Below are positions 1 to 9,820 of a stretch of DNA of 64,000 nucleotides, piece by piece. The position numbers and the translations under genes are program-made. Positions within the stretch are counted from its first letter, which is position 1. Each line of letters begins with the position of its first letter. Below the pieces are notes generated by a model, which had not been told where the DNA came from, searched no databases, and saw only the letters and a list, made by a program, of their open reading frames with translations. Source of the DNA: Diphasiastrum complanatum (lineage: Eukaryota; Streptophyta; Lycopodiopsida; Lycopodiales; Lycopodiaceae); NCBI GenBank assembly GCA_029204225.1, contig CM055109.1:45357592-45421591 (forward strand). The letters are read 5' to 3'.

Positions 1-125
1 TATTGCCCTCACAATATCGATTTTGAACGCCATGTTTGTCCTCCTTTTTGTGGAAAATGAACTCCGTGCCCAAAAGCGAGACTCTCATTTTTTGTTTTTT
101 AGTCTTCCTTTTATTTTCTGCCATG

Positions 126-501
126 ATGGCTCGAGTTAAGTCCACAGCCCATGCTCGGACATATGTACAGCCCTCCCTTGCCTGTATGCCTCCTGAAACT
201 AGTCGACGAAGTAGTAGAAAGCAGGTCTAGTTGAGAGAGATAAAAAAAACTTTAAAGATAAACTGATTTGTTGATTCCAAAAGCTCTCTCTGTGAAAAAT
301 GTCATTATTTTTCTTGAGCAACATGTCAAATTCACCGCTATCGCCATGGAGATCTTGCAAGGTGCTGTGAAGGACTATCTGTCCTAGTTTTTTGAAGATT
401 CTGTTGTTCTGGCTATGCGTGGTAAGCATGTTATCATCATTCCCAAGGATTTTGTAATTCTCAAAAGACTTAAGGAGCATTACTCAAATCTCCATCTATG
501 T
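126..501 (+). pseudogene. Histone H3-family (CENH3-like) pseudogene, intronless
   Basis: Translation starts MARVKSTAHARTYV, a histone-tail opening that is not the canonical H3 tail (MARTKQTARKST), and ends at a TAG (228-230) directly followed by LREIKK, matching the ALREI start of the H3 alphaN helix. After a frameshift near 245-262 the fold continues with TDLLIPKAL, KFTAIAMEILQGAVKDYLS, a second TAG (385-387), FFEDS, and KHVIIIPKDFVILKRLKEH. These align in order with H3 helices alpha1 to alpha3 (TELLI, ALQEAAEAYL, LFED, PKD). LLIP and KDFxxxxRL resemble CENH3 more than H3.1. No introns interrupt the core, suggesting a processed copy. Two nonsense codons and a frameshift make it non-coding. 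Family assignment is from visible alignment; CENH3 versus other H3 variants is inference. Confidence 0.72.
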
Positions 502-866
502 AACGCCAGCACCTCCAGAGATTTGCCTCTGGACAGAACAGACTTCCCCACCACACTAGGAGGAAGATGAAGCAGTCTCGTCTTATCAAATTAGGATCTC
601 GCTGGCTAGCTCTTCCTCCAAAAGTCATTCTTGCAAAGTAGCCCTAAATCGTCTTCAAAACTAGTTAAGCGTCTTCTGACTCTAAATCAAAATCCGGGTC
701 AGCTTCTCCTCCTAGTGTTGCTCATCAAGCTCCTCAGAAGGTTTCTTCTCCGAAGGTCAAGATAACCCAAGAGGAGCTTGATAAGATAACAGAAATTTGT
801 AGATAGAGTTTCTAAAGCTCCTTTTGTAAATGTTTAATCCACTACCTCATATCTTGATATCTTCTC
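481..866. other. Unassigned stretch between the histone pseudogene and gypsy family A
   Basis: One plus-strand frame reads as a serine- and lysine-rich segment (about 675-800, including SDSKSKSGSASPP and SSPKVKITQEELDKI) but is broken by stops and matches no family I know. It could be a tail fused to the histone copy or unrelated retroelement debris. Confidence 0.3.
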
Positions 867-2267
867 TTTTCTGCATGAAAATTTGGATAGACTCCAGATG
901 CTATTGGTATATCAGTTAATGGTATAGAATCAGCAGGTACTGGATCTGCTATAGGTTCTTTCTGCTTCTGTGCTCTGGTAACCACCATCAAGGGTTATTC
1001 TGAGCTTCTGGTCTTTGCTTGATTGTTATCAAATTTACAGGAGCTATAGGCGGTGGTGGCTTCGGTCTTGCTGGACATTCCTTATAACAATGCCCATAAC
1101 CACAGTCACGACAGAATGCACAAATTTGTCTTTGTTTGGACATTCTGCAACTCTGTGATTTTCTCCACATGCAAAGCATCCAAGTGGTGCTCTGGTCCAG
1201 TTTCTAGATGCTTCTTGTTGCGCGACAACATAAATACCATACTGTTCTGAAGATCCACCTTCATAATCATTACTATAATTCCATTGCTCAGTACCTCTGT
1301 AAGGTTCTGGCTCCATCAAAATTGGCAGGAGGAGCGAGGTGCTTTAGTGGGGCAGGTAAGGCTAATCGTTTTGGGTATCCAAGAGCAGATTGACGAGGTC
1401 TACTTGTCAGATTTCCTCCATAATGTGGTTCTTGATATTCCATCTGGACATACCGTTGCTAAATAATCCGAGGATTGAAGTTGCAAAAAGCAGTCTTATG
1501 ATAAGGCGAATTGCACAAATGGCATATACTGATCTCCATTCGGCTTTTCAATTGAGGACACTCATTCACTATGTGATTTCCCATACAAATAGAACACCAG
1601 ACATTTTTCCTAGTAGGAAAAGTCTTTGCAAACTTTTCAAGTTCCTTAGTTCGCTTGTCCATGGAAATCTTCCAATGCTTTGATCTTCTCATTAATTGTG
1701 ACTGCAACTTTTCCATCTGTTTTTGCTAGTTTTTTCCAAGTTTCTCAAACTCATTGAGCATTGTCTCTACAGTAGCATTGACATTCGTTGATGCAATAGT
1801 GGTGGATTCATAGTGGTCTGCCTTGCTATATAAGGCAACATACTGATATTCGGCTCATCATTTGAATCTTCATCCTCCTCTCAAATTGCATCGTCCATAG
1901 AGTTTTGCAAAACTGCGTACTCATTATGGCGTTTCAGCTCACGTCTGATCCTTTTAGGTATACCTGACAAAAACCACATAATCATGGCATTTTCATTAAT
2001 CAGCTTAGGTTTGACAGTCTCCTAATTCGTACGTTCCGTCTCATCTTGATTGTATTACCAATCTTGTGCTGCGCCTATTAAGGCCATTGGAAATAGCTTA
2101 AGTATATCATGGGAAAAAACTTCGCCATAGACTTCACAAGATTCAGAATAGATCTTAAGAAATCTAATTGGATCTGTTAATCCATTGTATTTGAGTAGAT
2201 CCAAACGGGGTGCTCTCCTAACAATGATTGGATTGACTTCTTGAGGAGCACCTCCAGGGACTGCCAT
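867..2267 (-). pseudogene. Ty3/gypsy family A gag, degenerate minus-strand copy
   Basis: Reading right to left, the protein begins MAVPGGAPQEVNPIIVRR at 2267 and continues with the retrotransposon gag core (LDLLKYNGLTDPIRFL, LFPMALIGAAQDW), then breaks. Downstream pieces carry four CCHC zinc knuckles: CSICMGNHIVNECP and CHLCNSPYHKTAFC within 1459-1716, CFACGENHRVAECP within 1044-1319, and CRDCGYGHCYKECP within 988-1179, followed by VTRAQ near 970. Gag normally packages element RNA in cytoplasmic particles. Frameshifts and stops split the frame into at least four pieces, so this copy is dead. The plus-strand copy at 13.7-15.6 kb is the same family, confirmed by near-identical N-termini and the first knuckle. 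Confidence 0.8.
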
Positions 2268-2900
2268 CTTTACAGATTAGATCAAGCAGACAATGAGATT
2301 GGATCTAGATTTTCAATCAAGAACTATCTGAGGTCAGATCTGCTAGATCTCTTCCACTTGATGAGAATCAGATTCCTAAGATCAACTGATTGATACTTCT
2401 CAAAATGAAAAACTCTTAGAATCAAAATCAGACTGGATCAGATTTGATCCAAAGTTTGACAGAGACTTGATCTAGAAAATCAGAATCTAAAAATAGAACT
2501 GGCGAAGGTTAACTCGGCGAAGATTCACCAGTGCTATTTTTGGTAAAAACTCTTTGACCAGACTTTTCTAACAAATTCTATGGAAATAACCTTCGCCGAA
2601 CTCTCAGACTGAGAATCTGACACAGATAAAGCTAAGCTAGGGTAGAACTGACGAAGGTTCCTGGCACATAAAAGCACAGTTTTTGTAGTTTGGCGAGGGT
2701 AAAAATAGAGATTTTCTATGATCCGGATAGAATGAATGTTCGTCAAACTCAAAAATAGTAAATTACTATAAATAGAATAATCTGGAAACTCGACGAAAGT
2801 TTTGGAAAAGAATCAAGAGTAATATTGGTATTTTTACAAAACAGTAACTTTTTTGACAAAAATATAACAATATGACAACTGATCCTCTGAAAAATCTTCT
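2268..2900 (-). mobile_element. Gypsy family A 5' leader (untranslated), inverted copy
   Basis: This stretch, read on the minus strand, matches the plus-strand leader at about 13080-13715. Both share the GATCAAGTCTCTGTCAAA segment, the TTCGCCGA-type motifs and the region ending just before the QEVNPII start of gag. No tRNA-Asp primer site or LTR can be seen further right, so the 5' end is lost. Confidence 0.65.
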
Positions 2901-3247
2901 ATTTCTGATATTATTCTTCATCGACCTAGCAGTAGATATTTTGGTATGCGTCCAGTATTTAATTACCAGTGGTTAATAGACCTTAAGTCTTGCACTTCAG
3001 TTAAAGAATCCTGTTTGAAAAATATTCCGAAGTCCAGTATTTTTTTAGTGGAAAAATTTTGGAATGATTCTTACTTTTCTTGAGTTATATTGGACATATA
3101 CTCCAGTATCTTGTAAATGATTAAGTATGGTTTTGGATTCCAGAAAATTATGATTGACGAATCACATGAATCTAAATAATTATGATTGATGGATCATAAA
3201 TAGATATTTAATTATTGTCAAAGGATTTAAAGGAATGGTGATGATTC
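2901..3247. other. AT-rich spacer, nothing recognised
   Basis: No reading frame of note and no recognisable element end. It leads into the 223-bp tandem duplication. Confidence 0.4.
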
Positions 3248-3693
3248 TTAAGTGTGATGATTAATTCTTGATCTATTATTTGAGTAAGAATTCAGATCAG
3301 TGTTTTGAATCTCTCTACTCTAGTATCTTATTGAGAGCCTATGGATCTCACAGAAAGTCGTTGTACTTGAGAGTATATGATTTTTGTGACAACTGTATAT
3401 AGTGTATATGGTCAACAAATCAGGAACGTTGACGCAGACGAGGACTTTGCAAATTCTCTCACTTTTCATTTTTAAGTGTGATGATTAATTCTTGATCTAT
3501 TATTTGAGTAAGAATTCAGATCAGTGTTTTGAATCTCTCTACTCTAGTATCTTATTGAGAGCCTATGGATCTCACAGAAAGTCGTTGTACTTGAGAGTAT
3601 ATGATTTTTGTGACAACTGTATATAGTGTATATGGTCAACAAATCAGGAACGTTGACGCAGACGAGGACTTTGCAAATTCTCTCACTTCCCAT
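3248..3693. repeat. 223-bp tandem duplication
   Basis: Two almost identical copies, 3248-3470 and 3471-3693, begin TTAAGTGTGATGATTAATTC and end in CTCACTT(T/C)(T/C)CATTTT. The near identity implies a recent duplication. It lies just left of copia-1 and may be within its 3' LTR. Confidence 0.9.
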
Positions 3694-4344
3694 TTTAGGG
3701 GAAGTGGTTTTCTCTCACTTCGCAAATTTTTGGAAGTGGCTGGAAACATCCCTCGTTCAAAGTAGACGACCTTCGGCATTTTTCTCTCTCTTCGGGATTT
3801 TGCGAAAAAGTCGAAGGTGTCCTTAAAACAGTTTAACTCATGAAAATAGATGACCTTCGGGAATTTTTGCTCTCTTCGTATTTTTTGAAAAAATGCGAAA
3901 AAGCCAAAGCTGTTGAAAACATTGTTCATTTCTGTAGATTGTTCCAACACTTACTGTATTTCTGCCGACTGTTGCAACACTTAGTCTATTTCTGTAGACT
4001 GTTGAAAAAGTAATGTATTTCTGCAGACTTGTTCTAAATGCTAGTTCTTGGAAGTCCTTAAAGATGGCCAAGTCTTCAATGACTTCAAGTAATTAAACTT
4101 AACATTTGAACTTGAAATTATGATCACATGATTGGTTATCCTTTGCTGGAGATCAGCCGAAAGCCCATTGTAGACGTTCTTCAAATAATATGGATGTCTA
4201 AGTTTGTGATTCTTGCAGGTATCAGATGAGCAGACGTAGGACCAAAGTTGTTTTCACCTAACCCTAGAAAAAACGTGCAGAAAGAATTATGAAATAGAAA
4301 TTAGTCATTCACCAAGGAGACAACTGTGGGCTTAATTTTCAACA
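3694..4344 (-). mobile_element. Probable 3' LTR of copia-1
   Basis: The minus strand reads AACGAGGAC (weak purine tract) then TGTTGAAAATTAAGCCCACA starting at 4344, a typical copia polypurine-tract/LTR boundary just after the RNase H stop. The left end cannot be fixed because no matching 5' LTR sequence was found to the right of the primer site. Confidence 0.4.
3927..4045. repeat. 30-bp minisatellite, four degenerate units
   Basis: Four units of about 30 bp share the core TATTTCTGYAGACTGTTG, at roughly 3927, 3957, 3987 and 4016. The last two have diverged more. Confidence 0.8.
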
Positions 4345-4363
4345 GTCCTCGTTAAGGTCACGG

Positions 4364-5101
4364 TTAATGCCTTGGTATCTTCGTCAGGTTCAGCATGTTG
4401 AAAAACTTCTGATGCTTGATCCTGGGAAGCGCTTTGGTGAAGATGTCTGCGACCATTTCTATTGTGGAGCAGTATTGAAGGATCACTTGCCCTGAGAAGA
4501 ATTTCTTCCGAATGAAATGATACTGGATTTCTTTGTGCTTGGATTTGCCATGAAATCTAGGATTCAGTGATAGTGAAATACAGCTCAAGTTGTCACACAA
4601 AATGGTGGTAGCATTGAACTGAGTGTGATGTAAGTCATGAAGCAATAACCTGATCCATATAGTTTCTTTTGAAGCTTGACATGCTGCGATGTACTCTGCC
4701 TCGGTCGAAAAAAATGCAACTGATTTCTGCTTCCTTGAGTTCCATGAAATCGGTTCCCCTGCCAGATAGAAACAGAACCCGAAGGTAGATTTTCTGAAAG
4801 AGACTGTTCCTCCCCAGTCTGAATCAAAGTAGCCTCGCAGAATGGGTGGGTCGATAGCATTTTCATCATAACATAAAATGTGATCTAAACTACCCTGATT
4901 ATATCTCATCACTCTCTTTAATGCTTTCCAATGAGAGATCCTAGAATTAGACATGAATTGACTTAACATGCTAACAGTGTATGCTAAATCTGGTCTAGTA
5001 CACAACATTGCATACATCAAAGATCCTAGTAGTGAATGATAAGGGTACTTTGCTATGTTGAGTACTTCACTATCAAAATCAGCACAAGTAGGTTTAGTCA
5101 A
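4364..5101 (-). pseudogene. copia-1 RT C-terminus and RNase H
   Basis: The segment reads LGSLMYAMLCTRPDLAYTV, then the RNase H region with GYFDSDWGG, KSVAFFSTEAEYIAAC, LCDNLSCISLSLNP, HKEIQYHFIR and DIFTKALP, all standard for copia. RNase H removes RNA from the RNA/DNA hybrid during reverse transcription. The domain is open to its stop at 4364. It is out of frame with the upstream RT because of the 70-bp duplication at 5061-5200. Confidence 0.88.
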
Positions 5102-5200
5102 TACTATACTTGGATCACTTCGCTATGTCGAGTACTTCACTATCAGAATCAGCACAAGTAGGTTTAGTCAATACTATACTTGGATCCATTGGAGTATCAA
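5061..5200. repeat. 70-bp tandem duplication inside copia-1
   Basis: The block starting AGTACTTCACTATCA at 5061 recurs at 5131 with one or two changes. On the coding strand it repeats the LTKPTCADxDSEVLxIAK segment. Because 70 is not a multiple of three, it shifts the reading frame between RT and RNase H. Confidence 0.92.
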
Positions 5201-5773
5201 TTGGTTTGCAATTAGACATATGAAATTTTTCTAAAATGCCTTTTAGATATGCCTGCTGGCTAAGATAGATCTTCTTCTGAAGCCTACTTCTAGTAATGTG
5301 AATTCCTAGCAAAGAATGGACAGCTCCTAAATCAGTCATGTCAAATTTCTTTGATAGATCACTCTTAGTAGTGTGCAGAAGAGAAGTGTCATTAGACCAA
5401 ATAAATGCATCATCTACATAAAGAGCTATGTGAACTGAATTGGTGCCTATATGCTTCGAATAAACATTACAGTCAACTAGATTGTTTGCAAATTCCATTT
5501 GAATGAGATAAGAGTTGATTCTATCGACCATGCTCTTGCGGCCTGTTTCAGACTGTAGATTGCTTTGTGCAGCTTGCACACTTTGTGCTCTTGGCCTTTG
5601 ACTTTGAATCCTTCCGGTTGGAAGGTATACAGCTCCTCTTCGATGTTACCATTGAGAAATGTTGTCTTGACATCCATTTGGTGCATTTCGAGGTCCTCTA
5701 CGACTGCTAACGCAATCAGAGTCCTGATTGACTGCATTTTGATGACAAGACTGAATTTTTTTTGATAATCCAC
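5115..5773 (-). pseudogene. copia-1 reverse transcriptase core
   Basis: Two overlapping pieces. The first (5477-5773) reads GVDY..., MHQMDVKTTFLNGNIEEELY and KLHKAIYSLKQAARAW. The second (5115-5579) has the catalytic ALYVDDAFI, DLGAVHSLLGI and CKPIDTPMDPS. The active-site YVDD is intact. A frameshift around 5500 separates them. A stop near 5777 separates the RT from the upstream KGFTQV segment. Confidence 0.88.
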
Positions 5774-5776
5774 TCC

Positions 5777-6634
5777 TTAGACTTGAGTGAATCCTTTAGC
5801 CACCAGCCATGCTTTCCATTTGGCAATGGAACCATCAGAGTTGATCTTCTTCTTGAAGATCCACTTGTTGTCGATAACTCTCTTGTGAGTGGGGAAGTCG
5901 ACCAGTGTCCAGGTCTGGTTCGTCAAAACTGAGTTGTACTCGCTTTCCATAGCTTCTTGCCACTTGACAACATCCTTGGAGTTAACTGCTTCGGCTAGGC
6001 TCTCTGGTTCTTCTGATGAAGTCCAGAATGATTGAGGTGTATACCTCTCAGGAACTGTCCAAGTCCGTGAGGATCTGTGGACGTTTGGTTGACCAGGATG
6101 CAATGATGCTTCTTCTTGAATTTTTTCAGATCTACTTGAGCTAGCTTGGTCTGGTCTGATGACAGGTACTATCGGCTGCTTGGCTTCTATAGTTGTAGTT
6201 GCAGGTTCTGTAGAAGGAACATCAACGTTGGAAGAATCTATGCTACGTAAAATAAGATGAAATGACATAGCATCATTTATCAATGGTTGTTTAAAATCAT
6301 AGTATGTATGTTCTTGAAATATTACATCCCTAGAGACAAATACTACATTGGTGAATGGATCATAAACTTTATAAGCTTTATGCTCATCAGAATAGCCAAT
6401 GAAAATACATTTATTTGTCCTATGATCCAGCTTCTTTCTAAGCTGTTTAGGAATGTGAACAAAACATATACAACCAAAAATTTTTAAATGGCTGACACTA
6501 GGCTTGTGTCCATGCCAAACTTCATAAGGGATTTTGTTGTTAATGGCTTTGGTGCTGGATCTGTTTAGCACATAACAGGCTGTGGTAGTAGCTTCTGCCC
6601 AGAACTTCGCAGGTAGGTGTGCTTGATGTAGCAT
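5777..6634 (-). pseudogene. copia-1 integrase C-terminal part and RT N-terminus
   Basis: Starts inside the integrase catalytic core (PAKFWAEATTTACYVLNR), continues through the GKKP-like region (HLKIFGCICFVHIP, KLDHRTNKCIFIGYS, YKVYDP) and into the RT entry (NQTWTLVDFPTHKRVIDNKWIFKKK). Upstream, 6635-6795 can still be read as integrase (GIAERKKRT) but contains an in-frame stop and a frame change. Confidence 0.86.
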
Positions 6635-6795
6635 GGATCTGGTTGAGTTGAGAAGAGTTCGTTTCTTCCTTTCTGCAATCCCGTTCTTTAGAGGTGAATA
6701 GGAAGTGGTGAACTATCTTCTAATACCATGTTCAGTCATGTAGTTGGACATCTTGTTAGAGAGGTATTCGCCGCCACCATTAGTTCGGAGTGCCT

Positions 6796-7632
6796 TCACT
6801 TTGTAGATGTTTGTGTCTCAGCCATGGCCTTGAATCTCTTGAAGCATTCAAAGGCTTCAAATTTGTGCTTAATGAACATGGCTATAGACCATCTAGAATA
6901 ATCATCTATGAAAGTGATAAAATAGATTGCATCTCCTAAGGATGGAGTTAGCATTGGACCACAAAGATCGCTATGTACAAGATCCAATACATGCTTTGTT
7001 TTAATGGAATGTGACTTGGGAAACTTGCTTCTAGAGTGCTTCCCATAGATGCATGATTCACAAAAGAAAGATTTCCTATCTAATGAAGAAGGGGAATTCA
7101 ATCCATCAACTAAATTATTACAACGCATATAAGAAACTGATCTTGTATTCACATGTCCAAATCGACTATGCCACAGAACAACACTGTCATTTATATTTTC
7201 ATTAAAGATACTAGCTAATGCAACTGAATTAGAGAGTACGTAAAGATTTCCGACTCTAGTGCATGTAGTCAGAGTAGTATCTTCCTCGAGTATTGTACAT
7301 TGCTCAGATGAGAAAATAACAGTGTAGCCCTCATCAGTTATCTTAGAGACTGATAACAGGTTCTTTGATAACTGAGGAACATGAAGGGCATTAGGAACAC
7401 AAATAGATAGATCGTTGTTGAAGGTGATCTTCACTGCTCCTTTGCCTTCCACGCGTATGGTGCTAGAATCTCCAAGGTAGATGAATTGATCTCTGCTATA
7501 AGCTGCATACTCGGTAAACCATTCCTTGCAAGAGGTCATGTGTTGGGTAGCGTCACTGTCCAGGTACCATCTATCACAGTCTTCGTTGTTGTTGTCGTAA
7601 GCCATTAACAAATGTGTATCTTGCTCCTTCAA
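6796..7632 (-). pseudogene. copia-1 protease, GAG-pre-integrase and integrase N-terminus
   Basis: WYLDSDATQHMT is the aspartic protease site, but the usual D-S-G reads D-S-D, so the catalytic glycine is replaced. Next come NALHVPQLSKNLLSV, LWHSRFGHVNTRS and FCESCIYGKHSRSKFP (the HHCC integrase zinc finger), then LVHSDLCGPM and FITFIDDYSRWSIAMFIK with the first integrase aspartate. The frame ends at AMAETQTSTK, where a frameshift separates it from the rest of integrase. Confidence 0.86.
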
Positions 7633-8457
7633 TTGCGCCGTGTTGGAGGAGTCTGGCTGTTGTTGTTGTTGCTTCTTTGCCTTGTTGTAGATCCAGATAT
7701 GACACTCCTTGATGTCGTGATTGGCTCTCTTGCAATATCTACAGAAAAGCTTCTTTCGTGATCCACTATTCTCACCTTGAATGTGAGGCTTCTGTTGTTG
7801 CTGCTACACTTGATTCTTGCCCTTGGAATAGTCTTTCTTCTTGGTGTACAGGGCCATGGATTTGTCTTTGATGGACAGGCCACTGGTCTTTCTTCATATT
7901 TCTTCTTGAAGAAGATCATCGATCACCTTTTGAAGAGTGAGGTCGGCTTGTGTGGAGATCATCACCACAAAGTGTTCATACGACTTTGGAAGAGAAGAAA
8001 GCAAGGTCATAACAGCATCATCATCTTGAATAGCACATCCTACAGCTGATAACTGATTCATTAAAGATTTGAAGTTGTTGATGTGAGAAGTGATGGCAGT
8101 AGAATCAGACATGTTAAGAGTAAAATGTAATCTAGTGGTTACATCATGAGTTTCATAGAGATTTGATAACAAATCTAATGCATCCTTAGAGGTTTTGCAT
8201 GTGGTAACGTGGGATATTTGGGAGTCAACCAGATTGAGTGTGATACATGCTAAGGCCTTCTGATCTTTGATCTTCCATGCCTTTGCTTGATCACCATCTT
8301 CTGGTTTCAGGTCAGCGCCTTCTACTACATCCCAAATACCTCTATCTATCAACATCATTCGGAGTTTTAACTTCCAGATGTAGAAGTTAGAACCATTGAA
8401 CTTGTCAATGATTCTAGCCTCGTTGGATGATGACGAAGAGTTAGCAATATAAGACAT
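7633..8457 (-). pseudogene. copia-1 gag
   Basis: ATG at 8457 begins MSYIANSSSSSNEARIIDKF, a typical copia gag start followed by KLRMMLIDRGIWDVVEGAD and the UBN2-type helical core (KDALDLLSNLYETHD, INNFKSLMNQL, SLPKSYEHFV). In-frame TGA (7894-7896) and TAG (7804-7806) interrupt it before the zinc knuckle CRYCKRANHDIKEC near 7735-7695 and a glutamine run. The canonical CX2CX4HX4C spacing is present. Gag would form the capsid. Confidence 0.88.
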
Positions 8458-8510
8458 GCTAACAATAATACAAATAGAACACACTTAATCTCTCAATTTA
8501 TATGAGCTAC

Positions 8511-8522
8511 GCTCTGATACCT
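8511..8522 (-). promoter_or_regulatory. copia-1 primer binding site (tRNA-iMet)
   Basis: The plus strand reads GCTCTGATACCT, the complement of the copia primer site TGGTATCAGAGC with one change, 54 bp before the gag ATG. Confidence 0.75.
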
Positions 8523-9476
8523 ATCTTATGGGGCAAGGGAGATAGAAGAATGTGAACAGAGAAGAGAGCAAGAATATTGCGGAACAGCTCTCCCGTTACA
8601 ATCAGCTGCTAGATGCAAAAACAGTCTAAAAGAAAGCTTATGCTAAACATAATCATAGATTTAAATGTTCTAATTGCCCACCAGGATCTTAAAAATTAAT
8701 TCATACTTAAAAAATGAGAGTACAATCCACCAAAGAGATTAGAAATGGTTTGTGTGTGGTATTACTGAAAATGGATTCAATGTGAAGTTTGGTTCTGAAA
8801 TAGATGAAAAGAGCAGTATGATATCGTGAGTTCCTCAAGCATAAAAGACAGCCATTGTCTGATCAAAAATTGAGGAGTCGTAGACGTCCGTGTTCTGATC
8901 AGAGTGAGTAAACAAGCGTGATCAAACAACAATAAAGTGCATTCAATAACAACAAGCATTCATCTATGTTATACACAGATAGAAAAGCATGCTATATTAC
9001 ACTGAAGCACAATAAAATAGCAATTACAACCAAAATGATGGCGTAACTGGGAGGCTGAAATAATACGCCTCATGGATGGAGCGTCTCAAGTAATCTGTGC
9101 TGGGATGATCCATATGTGACAACGTAAGGATCTGCAAGCTTGAGATATTGGTCCAATTTGATGAAGTGAGACTTGTACACCATGCCTTTGCTACATACGA
9201 TGTAGTGGGGGTAATGATGGTATTAAAAAGTTGACATTTACTCTGGGCATCCCAAATAAACTTTTAAAAATATAATCTCTCTAACTGGACAAAGGAGGCA
9301 TGTCCTTTCCAAAGTCTAAATGTAGCTGCCTAATTCATATCAAATATAGGACCAATAAAAAGAACTCCTAAATAAGTGTAGGATGATACCACCTCTAATG
9401 GCCGCTCGCTTCTGTCTCAACATGAAAGTCCTTGATGTATTGAAGACCATAATCTTCGTCTTCCAAATTCCAAACC

Positions 9477-9478
<2 letters not shown>
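8523..9478. other. Possible remnant of copia-1 5' LTR, otherwise unassigned
   Basis: This is where the 5' LTR of copia-1 should lie. I cannot find its end or a match to the left-hand LTR, and there is no other recognisable gene. Confidence 0.3.

Positions 9479-9550
<72 letters not shown>
9479..9550. repeat. (GA)36 microsatellite
   Basis: Uninterrupted GA dinucleotide repeat. Open frames here (Arg-Glu or Leu-Ser runs) are artefacts of the repeat. Confidence 0.98.
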
Positions 9551-9553
<3 letters not shown>

Positions 9554-9557
9554 ACGA

Positions 9558-9820
9558 AACACAATTCCTCTTGCTTAAGCAAGACCAAACCCTTTGAAAC
9601 CTTTATTAATAAACCAACAAGATAAAACATAGCTGAAAAGCATATAGTACTTGAAAAGCACCATAAAACAAAACCTATTTTAAGACATAACACAGTTCCT
9701 CTTGTTTAAGCAAGACCAAACCCTTTGAAACCTTTATTAATAAACTAACAAGGTAAAACATAGCTGAAAAGCATATATAGTACTTGAAAAGCACCATAAG
9801 CAAAACCCATTTCAAGACAT
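9558..9820. repeat. 131-bp tandem duplication
   Basis: Copies at about 9558-9688 and 9689-9820 share AGCAAGACCAAACCCTTTG and CATAGCTGAAAAGCATATA, with scattered substitutions and a 2-bp indel. It begins just after the GA microsatellite. Confidence 0.88.

Larger units (their letters stand above)
4340..8522 (-). mobile_element. Degenerate Ty1/copia retrotransposon (copia-1)
   Basis: In minus-strand order it contains an iMet primer site, gag with a CCHC knuckle, protease, integrase, reverse transcriptase and RNase H, which is the Ty1/copia order (IN before RT). Stops in gag, a broken integrase, a frame break in RT and a 70-bp tandem duplication before RNase H disable it. The right-hand LTR is not clearly recognisable, so the insertion is old or rearranged. 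Confidence 0.9.

Noticed and set aside
9340-9693. Open frames rich in Arg-Glu or Leu-Ser
   Set aside because: They are translations of the (GA)36 microsatellite.
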